Assembly (NCBI GenBank): GCA_963800865.1
Contig: CAWDCL010000005.1
Span: forward strand, 434,001-498,000
DNA length: 64,000 nucleotides
Direction of reading: 5' to 3'
Source: JALOKP01 sp963800865
Lineage (GTDB): Bacteria; Acidobacteriota; Polarisedimenticolia; J045
The notes under the pieces were generated by a model that searched no databases, had not been told where the DNA came from, and saw nothing but the letters and a program-made list of their open reading frames with translations. A program made the translations under genes and the position numbers. Below are positions 10,577 to 21,713 of this stretch, piece by piece (the first letter of the stretch is position 1; each line of letters opens with the position of its first letter).

Positions 10577-11845
10577 TCACAGGGCCTCGCGCAGGGCGTC
10601 GAGGGCGACCCGTGCGATCGCCGGCCATTCGAGACGCGCGGCGCGCGGAGGGGGCGCCGCACCAGGCGCCGCGATCGACCCCCCGGCGCGCAGCAGACCC
10701 GCGGCCACGTCCGCGGCGCTCTCTCCCTGCAGCAGGGTGTGCGCCGGGTAGTCGGCGAGGTACTCCGCCGCCCCCCCGGTGTCGGTCGTGAGGATGTGCT
10801 TCCCGAAGGTCATGCCGAGCAGCAGCAGCCCACTGCCGTAGCTCCGCCTGTAGGGCAGCGCCAGGATGTCGACCGCCTCGAGCAGTTCGGCCAGTTCGGT
10901 CGCGCGAAGGAAGCGCGGAATGAACCGGACGCGGTCCGTGACCCCCAGCGCAGCGGCCAGCCGCCGCGTCCGGGAGAGCGGATCGCCCGCCGACGCGTCG
11001 CCGTAACCGGACTCCTCGCCGGCAACGACGAGCGTGAGCCGCGCACACCTTGGATCCGCAAGCGCCGCCAGGACGGCGTCGACGTTCTTGTAAGGCCGAA
11101 TCCCGCCGCAGACCAGCGCCACGAGCCCGTCGGGCGCCAGTCCCAACTCCTCCCGCACCCGGCCGCGGGCTCCGGTGCTCCGGGCATAGACCGTGTAGAG
11201 GCCGTGGGGGGTGACCGAGAGCTTCTTCTCGAACTCGGGAAAGGACTCGATGAAGTCGCGGCGCGCCTGCTCGGAATGGATGCACAGCAGATCGCACGGA
11301 GCGTAGACCCGCCGCAGCAGTGGCACCTGCGCGCCCGAATCCTCGTGCGGGAGCGCGTTGTGCACCGTGTGCGCCAGCGGCATCCCGAGGGCCCTGCACC
11401 TGCGCCAGAAGCCGGCACCGTACACGTCGGGCCACTGCGTCCACACCAGGTCGTAGTTCCTGCGCCTCAGGTAGACCGCCAGCTCGGCGCCGAGAAACGC
11501 CCGCCGCATCGTCGCCTTCCAGCGCTTCGCGGGACGTCCGGGGCTTCCCGGGCCGGGCGCGACGCTGGGAAGCTGGTCGCGATCGGGGGCGCTCGACCGA
11601 TCGCCGGGGCGCGGCTGCGAAGCCAGCGTCCGGCGCTGCTTGAAGAGGACGCTCCCGAGCACGGGAAAGCAGCGGTGGCGATGCTCGGCCGGCAGCTCCG
11701 AGAGGGGCGACGCGTTGCCGGTGTAGAAGTCGACCCGTACGCCGTTCGCTTCCAGTCCCTCCGCCAGCTCGAACGCGTAGGTGGTGATCCCGAAGTCACC
11801 GAGGGGGTTGACGATCGCCACCGATTCGACGGTCCGCCTCGTCAT
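10577..11845 (-). CDS. GT4-family glycosyltransferase
   Basis: A 422-aa GT-B glycosyltransferase with IVNPLGDFGITTYAFELAEG at the N-terminus, a linker LVALVCGGIRPYKNVDAVL starting the donor-binding half, and YRRSYGSGLLLLGMTFGKHI where the family places its Glu-rich sugar-nucleotide motif (here without the usual EX7E, so the donor site is atypical). The ATG at 11845 is preceded by GGAGGGGGGATCG, a strong ribosome site. The stretch around residues 85-115 (many Pro, Arg and Gly) is low complexity and may be an insertion. It is probably co-transcribed with menC and the other GT4 gene. Confidence 0.84.
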   Translation of the reverse strand: MTRRTVESVAIVNPLGDFGITTYAFELAEGLEANGVRVDFYTGNASPLSELPAEHRHRCFPVLGSVLFKQRRTLASQPRPGDRSSAPDRDQLPSVAPGPGSPGRPAKRWKATMRRAFLGAELAVYLRRRNYDLVWTQWPDVYGAGFWRRCRALGMPLAHTVHNALPHEDSGAQVPLLRRVYAPCDLLCIHSEQARRDFIESFPEFEKKLSVTPHGLYTVYARSTGARGRVREELGLAPDGLVALVCGGIRPYKNVDAVLAALADPRCARLTLVVAGEESGYGDASAGDPLSRTRRLAAALGVTDRVRFIPRFLRATELAELLEAVDILALPYRRSYGSGLLLLGMTFGKHILTTDTGGAAEYLADYPAHTLLQGESAADVAAGLLRAGGSIAAPGAAPPPRAARLEWPAIARVALDALREAL

Positions 11846-11864
11846 GTGCGATCCCCCCTCCGCC

Positions 11865-14284
11865 TCAGCCACCGGAGCCGGACGCCCGAGACCGCAACCG
11901 CTCCCGCTCCGCCTGGAGAGCGGGGTCCTTGCGGTCGTCGTAGCCGATCGCTCGGTCCCACGCGGCCAGCGCCTCGGCGCGCCGGCCGAGCGCCTCGAGC
12001 GCGCGGGCCTGCCACGACCATGTATAGCTCAGGTAGAAGCGCCCCGTCGCGTGCCGCGGCTCGTCCTGCAGCAGCGCCTCGAGCAGGCCGATCGACGAGG
12101 CGTACCAGGGGAGTGCGGCAGCGGGTCGGCCGGCCCGCGTCTCCAACTCGCCGAGGTTCGTCAGCGTGCTGGCGTGCATCAACCGGTACTCGAGGATCGT
12201 CGGGTGCGTCCGCGCCAGCCGCTCGCGCGAGGTCAGCTCCTGGCGGTAGGCCGCGCCCGCTTCGTCGAGGCGGTCGGTCAGCATGTAGACGCCGGCGAGA
12301 TTGCCGTAGGCCGCGGCGCGACCATTCGCGTACTGGTCGTCTTCCGGGAACTCTCGCACCAGTTCGTCCGACAGGGAGACCGCGCGGTCGAGGAGCGGCT
12401 CGGCCTCCTTCGGCCGGCCCGTGCGCGCGAGCAGCGCGCCGACGTTGATCGCGCTCTCGACGAGCGCGTAGCGGTGGGACGGCTCCGCGCCGGGACCGAC
12501 GAGCTTCTCGCGGATCGCGAGCGCCTGCCGGTAGGACGCCTCGCTCTCCTCGATCCGCTGCAGCCGCTCGAGCAGGATCGCCAGGCGGTCGAGGAGCAGC
12601 GCCTTCGAGAACAGGTCCTCCGTCGCATCCGGCTCGCTCTGCAGCCGCTGCTCGACGAGCGCGATCCCGCGGCGGAGCGCCTTCTCGGCTTCCTCGCCGC
12701 GGGCGAGATCCGAGTAGAGGCCGCCGAGGTTCGCTTGGAGCGTCACGACCTGGCGCTGGTACGAGGGCTCTCCGGGGTGCTCCGCGGCCAGTCGTTCGGC
12801 CAGCGCGATCCCTTCGAGGTACGCCTTCTCCGCGCGATCGCTCTCGCCGGTCGCCCGGTCGATGTCGCCGAGCCGCAGGTGGGCCCAGCCCAGCTCGTGC
12901 TGCAGCTCCGCCGACCCGCTCTGCTGGGTGGCGAACTTCGTGTAGAACTGGCGCGCCGTGTCGAGCAGGTCGCGCCGCAGCGATTCGAGGCCGCGTGCCT
13001 TCAGCTCGGGGCTCTCCGAGACGTTGGTCAGGTACTTGTCGACGGCGTCCCGCGCCATGCCGAAGCTCTTCCGGGCGCGCTCCTCGGCCGCCACCGCGCG
13101 GACGCGGTTCCGCTCGGCCCGGGCGTACAGCACGCTCATCGCCGCGGCCAGGCCGATCAGCAGCACGACGGCGGCCGCCGCGAGGCCGAAGGGCAGCTTG
13201 TTGCGCGAGAACGCCTTGCGCAGCTGGTAGAGCGTGCTGGGCGGCCGGGCCTGGATCGGCTGCCCCGCCAGGCAGCGCGCCACGTCGTCGCCCAGCGCGG
13301 CCGCGCCCGCATAGCGCCGGTCGGCGTCCTTCTCGAGCGCCTTGCCGACGATCGTCTCGATGTCCGGATCGAGGCGGCCGCGCCCGCGCCAGGCCTCGCG
13401 CAGCGGCGCCGGCTTCTGCTCGCAGATCACGCGCACGGCGTCGACGATCGAGGTCTTCCCGACCTCGTACGGGCAGGCGTCCCGGCGACCATCTGGTAGA
13501 GCACGACCCCGAGCGCGTAGACGTCGGTGCGCAGGTCGATCTCCTCGGGATTGCCGCGCGCCTGCTCGGGGCTCATGTAGGGGAGCGTCCCCTTGATGAC
13601 CCCGATCTCGCTCTGCATCGTCGCCGAGGCGACGTCGGAGTCGGTGATCCGCGCCAGCCCGAAATCGAGGATCTTGATCGCCGGCGTCGCGCTGCCGCTC
13701 TCCTCGCTCACGATCATGTTCGACGGCTTCAGGTCGCGGTGGATCACGCCGCGCTGGTGCGCGTAGTGGACCGCCTCGCAGATCCGCACGAACAGGCGCA
13801 GGCGATGCTCCAGCTCGGCGGGCTCGAACGGCTCGGGGCGGGCGCGCAGGTAGTCGTCGAGGGTCCGGCCGGAGACCAGCTCCATCGCGAAGAAGTGCTG
13901 CCCTTCGGGGGTCGAGCCGGACTCGTAGATCGCCGCGATGCCGGGGTGGCGCAGCCGGCCCAGCGATTCGGCCTCGCGCTTGAAGAGCCGGAGGTGCAGC
14001 TCGTCGACGTGCCGGCCGCCGCGGATCACCTTCAGCGCGACGCGGCGACGCGGCTGGCTCTGCTCCGCCTCGTAGACGACGCCCATTCCGCCTTCGCCGA
14101 GCTTGCGCAGGACCCGGTAGTTGCCGATCGACTCCCGGACGGGCGGCGGCTCGCTCCCCTCGCCCGTCGGCGGCGCGGCCCCCACGGTCCGCGTCGCGTG
14201 CACGCCGGATGCGGCGTGCGGCGGGTCCGCGGGAGGGAGGGCCGTCGTTTCGTCGTCCCGGTGAGGCGGATCCTGATCGCTCAC
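11865..14284 (-). CDS. Ser/Thr protein kinase with C-terminal TPR array, one frameshift
   Basis: Pkn-type kinase of about 806 aa once the frame break is repaired. Kinase motifs: GEGGMGVVYEAE, ALKVI, HRDLKPSN, DFGLA and MSPEQARG. A membrane helix (FGLAAAAVVLLIGLAAAMSVLY) follows, then a long helical region of TPR-like repeats rich in A..G..Y pairs that would lie outside the cytoplasm or scaffold partners. The start is the GTG at 14284 with GAGG 5 nt upstream. Around 13478-13486 the frame changes inside the kinase C-lobe: upstream it ends in ...YQMVAGT, downstream it resumes at YEVGKTSIVDAV. Expected residues LP are spread over 8 nt, so one base is missing or two are extra. The kinase would be inactive if the break is real. 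Confidence 0.85.
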
Positions 14285-14504
14285 GCTACCTCGCCTCTCG
14301 AGCGCCGCTGGCCCCGCTCCGTCGGGCGCGGTTGACCTTAGCACGAAGACCCCGCCGGGCAGGCCGGCTAACTGACGCGTACGCCGCGGCGCTCCACGGC
14401 ATGTCGCCACAAGTGACGACACGCGCGCGCGGCGCGCCCGGGGTATCTACCTCCCTGCAGAGGCGTCCAGCACCTGGACGATCTCGCGCCGAGCAGGAGG
14501 ATGC

Positions 14505-15580
14505 ATGTCCCGGACCAGGCAGAGTCCCGCATCGCGAATCACGGCATCGGCTCGAAGCCGCCGCTCGTTCGGCCGGCCGTGGCTCCGGCACCTGACCGTG
14601 GCCGCCCTCGCAGCACTGCTGGCCCTGGCGGGTTCGGCGGGCGCGGGGGACCTCGATCCGGCAGGACCGCCCGCTCCAACGATGAAGCGGCTCGACGTCG
14701 TGGAGCCGCGGATTCCGATCTCATCGCTGCCCTACACGATCACGCAGGGCGGGTCGTACTACGTGACGGGGAACCTGTCGGCGGGCGTCTGGGACGGGAT
14801 CGTCATCGAAGCGAGCGACGTGAGTATCGATCTGAATGGGTACACGCTCTCCACAGACTCCGGACTCGGGAATACGGACTGTAGCGTCGCCGCGGGTCGA
14901 ACCAACGTCTCGGTGCGTGACGGCGGGGTGAGAGGTTTCAATGTCGGGTTGTACGCGGCGATCGCTTCCGACGTCAGCCGTGTCCGATCTCAGTCGCGAC
15001 TGCGAACGCTCTACGGGGTCGAGGCTGTATGGCAGCGGTACGATCCGGGACTCGATTGCGGCGAACAACGGGGATGACGGCTTCACTCTCGGCGGCACCG
15101 GCATCGATCATCAGGAACTCCCGCGCAGAGAGCAACGGCTGTCACCGGGCTCATCGCCACGGGATCGGGGAGCCTGGTCGAGTCCTGTACCGCGTCCTTC
15201 AACGGGGCTGTCGGGAGCGCCCCGGACGAGCCGCGCCGGCATCTTCGTGGGGCAGGCCTCGCGAGTGGTCGGCTGCACCACGCAGGACAACGCTGGCTCC
15301 GGAATCGTCTTCGGTGACAGGAACTTCATCGCTGAGAACAGCGTCTTCCGCAACGGCGGCAACGGCCTCGAGAACATCGGTCAGGGTGAGAACCGCCTCG
15401 AAGCCAACAACCTCGTCTCGAACACCGGCTGGGGGATCCTGGTCGGCTCGGCCGGCAACCTCATCATCCGGAACAGCGCCCGGGGGAATCAACTCGGAGC
15501 GCTTCTCGATCGCCGGCGGCAACGTCGCGCCGGTCGAGGTCGGCACGATCTCGAACCTCGCGTCCAACGTCGCATTCTGA
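14505..15580 (+). CDS. Secreted right-handed parallel beta-helix protein, multiply frameshifted
   Basis: N-terminal signal region (LTVAALAALLALAGSAGA) followed by a conserved opener LDVVEPRIPISSLPYTI and then NosD/pectate-lyase-like coils (…IIRNSRAESNG…, FIAENSVFRNGGNGLE, LIIRNSARGN), ending in GGNVAPVEVGTISNLASN. These pieces occur in all three frames in order. Roughly five indels (near 15005, 15105, 15140, 15230 and 15485) are needed to join them. The first frame alone stops at 15077. Right-handed helices of this kind are usually extracellular polysaccharide-binding or -cleaving proteins; I cannot assign a substrate. It is a tandem paralogue of the following gene. Confidence 0.72.
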
Positions 15581-15592
15581 AGCGGAGGACTC

Positions 15593-16641
15593 ATGAACAG
15601 GATCGATCAGCGGCCCGCTGACCAGCGCTGCCGAAACTCGCCAGACGCCACCGCTCGCTCGGCCGCCCGGCGCTCCCTCTCCTGACCGTCGCCGCCCTGG
15701 CGGCGAGCTCTGGCCCTGGCGGGTTCCGCGCTCGCCGGGGATCTCGAGCCACCGGGCCCTCCGGCCCCGACGATGAAGCCGCTCGACGTCGTGGAGCCGA
15801 GGATTCCGATCTCGTCGCTTCCCTTCACGATCAGCGCAGGCGGCTCGTACTACCTGACGAAGTCCCTCTCCGGCGCGCAGGGCATCACGATCACCGCGAC
15901 CCGCGTCACGCTCGACCTGAACGGCTTCTCGCTCACCGGCCCAGGTGCCGGGGATCGACGACCAAGGGCATTGCTGGCGAATGGGCCCATTCGACATCGT
16001 CGTGCGCAATGGCTTCGTGTCGGGATGGTATGGACGGACGTGAGTCTCGGTCGGCGGAGATGCGCGCATCGAGGGGATCACCGTCTACTCCAACACAGAT
16101 CGGGATCGATCTTCGTCTCGCGCGGGGAGATCGTAGACTGTTCAGCCCGCGCGAACATCCGTGGCTGGGTATCGAGATTTCCGACCGACAACGTCCGCGT
16201 CCTGCGCTCAGAGGCGCGCGAGAACGGGACCGGCATCGACATCGTCGAATCTCACGAGCCGGGCTCATCGACGGATGTCTCGTCACGGGGAACGGCATCG
16301 GGGTGGTCCTCTGCTCGGAATTGGACCCTCGCCCGCAGCGTGATCAGCTTCAATTCCGGCTCCGGCGTCAAGGTTGGGGAGGGGTGCTCCGTGCTGGAAA
16401 ACAGCCTCCACTACAATGTCGGCGACGGGATACTCGTGGACGTCTTCCGAAAATCGGATCGAGAACAACAACCTCGTGCTCGAACGGCGGCTGGGGCCTG
16501 CGCTGTTCCTCGGCCGGGAACTTCATCGTCAGGAACAGCGCGCGCGGCAACGGGAGCGGAGGTTTCTCGATCGTCGGGGGAAACGTCGCCCCGGTCGAAA
16601 CCGGCACGGTGTCGAACCTCGCCTCCAACGTCACCTACTGA
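15593..16641 (+). CDS. Secreted right-handed parallel beta-helix protein (tandem paralogue), multiply frameshifted
   Basis: Same architecture as the preceding gene: signal region (LALAGSALAGDLEPPG), opener LDVVEPRIPISSLPFTI, beta-helix coils (RVTLDLNGFSLTG, LRSEARENGTGIDIVE, SVISFNSGSGVKVGEG) and the same terminal block GGNVAPVETGTVSNLASN. The ATG at 15593 follows GGAGG. The reading frame is broken at least seven times, starting inside the signal sequence (TGA at 15683-15685 in the first frame). The gap to its paralogue is only about 12 nt, so the two were one transcription unit and arose by duplication. Confidence 0.68.
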
Positions 16642-16654
16642 ACCGGGAGCGCCG

Positions 16655-17528
16655 ATGCCGAAGACGACCTCCCTTCCGGACGCCACGCGCATCCCCGCGC
16701 CCGGCGCCTCCTGCCGGCCTGCGCCGCGGTTCTCCTTGCGGCGATCCCGCTCCCCCGCGCCGAGAACGTCAACCCGGCCAACGACGGCTCGAAATACGCC
16801 TATGCCGAGAACGCCGGCTGGATCAACGCCCAGCCGCTCGGCCCGGGCGCGCAGGGGATGCAGGTCAGCGACCTCGCCGTCACCGGCTGGCTCTGGTCCG
16901 AGAACGCCGGCTGGATCAGCTTGTCCTGCTCGAACGACGCCAGCTGCGGGAGCACGGTCTTCGGCGTCACGAACGACCTCGCCGGCCGCCTCGGCGGCTT
17001 CGGCTGGGGGAGAACGTCGGCTGGGTGAACTTCGCTCCCGGCGGCGTGCCGGTGACGATCGACCGGCCGACCGGCACGCTGACCGGGCGGGCGTGGGGCG
17101 AGAACATCGGCTGGATCACCTTCTCGGCGGCCGCGCCGGTCCCGTACGGCGTGAAGACCTCGTGGTGCCTGCCGGCTCCGGCTCCTCCCTCCGTCCCGAC
17201 GCTCGGCGTCCACCGGATCGGTCCGGAGCTTCGAGCTCTTCTGGAACGCCAACGGCCCGGACACCTACTACGACGCCGTGCGCGGCGACGTGGCGAGCCT
17301 GCGCGCCGCGGGCGGGGAGCTTCGCGCTCGCGGCCCAGGCCTGCGTCGCGAGCCGCGATTCCGCAGCTCTCCGTCGGCATCGACGAGTCCGTGCCCGCAG
17401 GTCGCGCCGACTGGTTCCTCGTGCGGAGCGTCAACTGCGGCGCGGCGTCGAGCTACGACGATCCGGGCGGGCAGCAGGTCGCACCGCGGGATCCCGGGAT
17501 CGCGGCCTCGGGCGGCGCCTGTCCGTGA
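16655..17528 (+). CDS. Secreted ENxGW-repeat protein, multiply frameshifted
   Basis: Starts at the ATG at 16655 (GGGAG upstream). After about 18 residues the frame must shift (near 16707) to reveal a signal peptide (LLPACAAVLLAAIPLPRA) and then four copies of a short repeat: YAENAGWIN, WSENAGWIS, ENVGWVNF and WGENIGWITF, spaced about 40-45 residues. A second shift is at about 17010 in a run of G, and others near 17230 and 17330. The C-terminal part (WFLVRSVNCGAASSYDD) resembles the Cys-containing tails of secreted proteins of this type. Function unknown; the repeats look like beta-strand blades. Probably transcribed with the two beta-helix genes. Confidence 0.62.
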
Positions 17529-17549
17529 AGGCGCGCTGCGCGCCCCGGC

Positions 17550-18940
17550 TCACTCGAGCGTGATCACTACCGACTGCTCCGCCCCCTTCAGCTCGAAAGC
17601 CAGGTCGGCGAAGTCGCTCCCCTCCCGTCGGGGTTCGGACGGAAGCATAGGCGAGCGGCTCCCCGGCGTCGGGACGGCCGTTCTGGTTGCGATCGTGGAA
17701 CGCCCCCACGGCGTACCGTCCCCTGGGGAGGTTGTAGAACGCGAACTCCCGCTCCGTCGATGTCGAGCAGCACCGAACCGACGTGAGGGGCGTCCTGCCG
17801 CGCCAGCTCGCGCTGGACTGCCGGAACACGGCGATCCGGGCGAACCCTCCCGCGGTCGCGGCTCGAACGCGGACGCGCAGCGTCGAACGGTCGGCGAGCG
17901 GACGCACCACGGCGCCGGCGGGCGCCCCGAGCAGGTGATCGGCGATCGCATCGAGCTGGCTGTCCACGCCGACCTTCGGCAGGTTCCGGCCGAGGAGCGC
18001 GCGCTGCGCGACCCCGGTCAGGGGCGCGAAGCGCCCGTTGCCGGGCTGCTTGCCGAACAGGTCCTGGAACGTCGTCCCGCTCCCCGGCGACCAGTCGAGC
18101 GCCGCAAGGTCGATCGTGAACGCTTGCCGGGCCCCGTCCGTCCGGACGTGGATGCGTCCCTTGCGGACCTCGTAGACGGCCGACCACTGCGTGCGATAGC
18201 GCCCTCCGCGCTCCGCGACCGCCTGCAGCGCGGCGAAGGCGCCATCGACGGTGGGCGGAGCGGTCCGCGCAGTCGAGGTCGAGCCGAAGCCGCGCGTAGC
18301 GGACCCGCGAACTCGTCCCGTCGAGCTTCATCGTGCGGAGCTTGGCGAAGGCCAGCTCCGAGAGGGTGTGGGTGTCGTTGGTGCAGACCAGCGGCCCCTC
18401 GCCGCCGCGGTGGACCCGGGCCCGGCCGTCGATGAACTCGACCAGCGCCCGCTCGCCGGAGGCGTCGGCCAGCAGGTAGTGGATCTTCCCCCCGATCGGC
18501 CGGATCGAGAACTCCTCCACGCTGGCCAGGACCTCGGCCACCGTGGCGTGCACGTCGAGCTGGTACTGGATCCACTCCAGCTCGCCGATCGTGGGCGGCG
18601 CTGCCGCCGGATAGACCGTCTCGTCGAGCCAGAGCATCTCGATCGCGAGACCGCGCTGGTTGATCCCGCCGTAGGGCAGGCCGGCCCCGTACTGGGTGAA
18701 GGTCAGGCTGCCGTGCCTGGAGGTCCACTTCGCGGGCTCCCCGCCAAGGAGCGGGAGCGCGCTTCGGGTCACGCCGCCCGGGTTCTTGACCAGGTAGCCC
18801 GAGCCGAAGTGCCAGTCGAAGTTCTTGGCGAGCAGGACCTCGTCCGGGCCGGACTGCGCGAACGACGAGCAGGGGTGCGCCGGGGGCGTCGAGATCCCGC
18901 CCAGGACCAGGCACGCAACGAGAGCGCTGCGGCGGGACAT
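17550..18940 (-). CDS. Secreted Ntn-hydrolase (choloylglycine/linear amide hydrolase family) fused to a DUF2141-like domain, frameshifted
   Basis: Signal peptide then AHPCSSF, where Cys24 would become the N-terminal nucleophile after processing, as in penicillin V acylases and bile-salt hydrolases. AKNFDWHFGSG, GLPYGGINQRGLAIEMLWL and LVCTNDTHTLSELAF match conserved blocks of that family. After the enzyme domain comes a C-terminal DUF2141-like segment (YNLPRGRYAVGAFHDRNQNG), a combination unusual for the enzyme. Frames change near 18250, 17750 and 17625. The final codons end at a TGA at 17550-17552. It converges on the ENxGW gene with 21 nt between. Substrate (an amide such as an N-acyl amino acid or lactone) is unknown. 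Confidence 0.72.
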
Positions 18941-18950
18941 CGCGGGCCCG

Positions 18951-21620
18951 CTACTTCGCCAGCTCGCGGGACCAGTTCTCCTCGACGATGATGCCGCCGG
19001 AGCCCTTCAGCTCGCCCTGCGGCTCGACGACGACGAAGCGGCTCCCGTCGGCCGAGACGTCGTACCCGGGAGCCCAGCCAAAGAACAGCGACCAGCCGAG
19101 CGCCTTGCGGACGAACAGCTCGCGCGGCGCGCCGAGCTTCGGCTCGGAGCCGAGCGCGATGTCGACCTCCATGATCGAGTCGCCGGCGACGTAGTAGAGC
19201 TTGTCGCCCCGCCGGCTGAAGCGCGGCCACGCGCCGCCGCCGGTCGAAACCTGCCAGCGCCCCTCGCCCGCGGGGAAGCGCTTGAGAAAGACCTCGTCGG
19301 GGCCGCTCTCGTCGGAGACGTACGCGAAGTACCTGGCGTCCGGCGAGATCCGCGGCGCGATCTCGTTCGGCTTGCCCTGCACGAGAGGCACTGCCGCGCC
19401 GCCCGACTGGAGGTCCAGGTACGAGATGTCCCAGAACGTGTCCGCGCCGAAGTCCGCGAACAGGAGGTACCGGCCGTCCGCCGAGTAGGAAGGGCCCCAG
19501 CCGGTCCGCAGCGTCCTCGCCTCGCCGCTCCCGTCGGTCTTCCGTGTTCTCAACTGCAGCGGCGGGCTCGATCCCTCCGAGTAGACGAGCGACCTCCCGT
19601 CCGTCGACCAGGCTTCGAGGCTGTAGCCGGTCTGCCCGGCAGACATCCGCGTTCTCGTACCGCGCTCCGTGTCGTGGATCCAGATGTCGTTCAGATCGTT
19701 TTCCTTCGCGGCGATCGCGACGAAGCGTCCGTCCGGCGACAGCTCGGGGAACGGCCACTGCTCCTGCTGCGGGCCGATCGGGTGAAGCATCTTCCCCTCC
19801 CGGTCCACCCACGCCATGCGCGTGGCGCGCGCCGCGACACCGCTCACGTGCACGAGCGTGCCGTCGTTCGACACGCTCGGAACGTCCGCGCCGGCCGCCA
19901 CCAGGAACGGCTCGCCCGTCGCCTCGTGCCGCGCGAGCGAGAACGGCAGCGCCCAGACGCCGGCGTTCGCAGGGTGCCGGTGGTAGAGGATGTACCCGGC
20001 AGGGGAGTAGACGGGGAACCAGATGTCCTGGTCGGGGGCGAGCTTCAGCAACTCCCTGCGGCGTCCCTCGGCGAAGATCCAGAGCGAATTCGGGCGGCCG
20101 CCGTTCGGGTGCGGCACGAAGAGCACGCTGCCGTCCTGGATGCAGGTGGCGTCGTGGATGTCGTCCCCCTGCCCCTTGTCGATCGGGACGATCTCCGTCG
20201 AAATCGCCGCCGGTAGACGACACCCGCAGCACGCCGCTCTCGCCGCTGGAGAGGACGATCTTCCCGTCGGGGCACCACGACGCACTGCCCCCGCCGACCA
20301 GCTGCGAGCGGATGTCGGCCATCACCGAGCTCTCGCCGCCGGCCGCCGGCGCCTTCCAGAGCTTCCCTCCCGCGGCGTAGCCGATGAAGGCGCTGTCCGG
20401 GGACCAGAACAGGATCGACGGCTCGGCGGTGGTCGGGATGACGACCGGCTCGATCCGCGCGAGCGGCCGGACCAGGAGCTTCCCCGCCTCGACGTAGGCG
20501 ATCGCCTTGCCGTCGGGCGAGATCCCGATCAGCCGGCTCTGGTTCGCCGAGCGGAACGGGCCGTGGGCCGCGATCTCGAACCGGCGCAGCGGGGCGGCGA
20601 CCTTCGCGGGCGCCATGGCGCGATGAACGGCGACGGCGGCGAGCGCGGTGACGAGCGCGGTGGCGCCGATCGCAACCAGCCCGCCGAGAAGCGACCGCCT
20701 GGGCGCGACGACCGGGGCGGCGGCCCCGGCCGGCAGCGCGTCGTCGGTCTTCCCGGCCTGCACGTCCTCGAGGGCGAGGCGCGCCTCGCCGATGTCGCGC
20801 AGCCGGCGGCGCGGGTCGCGTTCGAGGCAGCGGCGCACGAGCTGCTGCAGCCGCGGCGGCACGGACGGCGGCAGCGCCTCGAACGCGATCGGAGCCATGA
20901 TCACCGCCGCGAGGACCTCCGAGATCCCTTCGCCATCGAACGGGCGGCGTCCCGCGAGCATCTCGTAGAGGATGCAGCCGAAGGCCCAGATGTCCGTGCG
21001 CCGGTCGACCGGTTTCCCTTTCGCCTGCTCGGGGCTCATGTAGGCCGCGGTGCCCAGGATCATCCCCGCGACCGTGCCGAGCGAGGTGATCGTCGGCGAC
21101 ATGCGCGAGTCGGCCAGGGAGGGTCCGACCGAGGCGACCGGATCGAGCGCCTTCGCCAGGCCGAAGTCGAGCACCTTCACGCGCCGTCGGGCGTGAGCTT
21201 GACGTTGGCGGGCTTGAGGTCGCGGTGGACGATTCCCTTGTCGTGCGCGGCTTCGAGCGCCTCGGCGATCTGCCGCGCGATGTCGATCGTTTCGCCGAGA
21301 GGCACGGCCCCGCGCGCGAGCCGCTGCGCGAGGTCCTCGCCCGGCACCAGCTCCATCGCGAGGAAGTGCAGGCCGCCGGCCTCGTGCAGGCCGTAGATCC
21401 CCGCGATGTTCGGGTGGTTCAGCGAGGCCAGGACCCGGGCCTCGCGCTCGAACCGCGCCAGCCGCTCGGGATCGGAGGCGAAGGCGGCCGGCAGGAACTT
21501 GACCGCGACCTCGCGCCCGAGCGTCGTGTCGGCCGCCTTCCAGACCTCGCCCATGCCTCCCTCGCCGATCTTCTCGACGAGGCGGTAGTTCAGCAGCGTG
21601 GATCCCGGCGTCAGCGACAT
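18951..21620 (-). CDS. Ser/Thr protein kinase with C-terminal TolB/WD40-like beta-propeller, two frameshifts
   Basis: N-terminal kinase domain: GEGGMGEVWKAAD, AVKFLP, VHRDLKPANV, then DFGLAKALDP, MSPEQAKGKP and RTDIWAFGCILYEM. A single membrane helix (LGGLVAIGATALVTALAAVAV) leads to a periplasmic six-bladed-type propeller with SPDG/SPDARYFAYVSDESG-style blades. A missing base at about 21180 (…LTPDG | VKVLDFGL) splits the kinase just before its DFG motif, and another indel near 20220 splits the propeller. Repaired length is about 890 aa, typical for this family, which is abundant in Acidobacteriota. It overlaps nothing and lies 10 nt from the hydrolase gene, so may be co-transcribed with it. 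Confidence 0.86.
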
Positions 21621-21713
21621 CCCGCGATGATAGGGAGGGCGATGCCCCGACGCTACCCTCCGGTCCGGGATGCGGCTTGATGCGACCGCCCGCTCCGGGT
21701 ATCGTCCCGCCCG

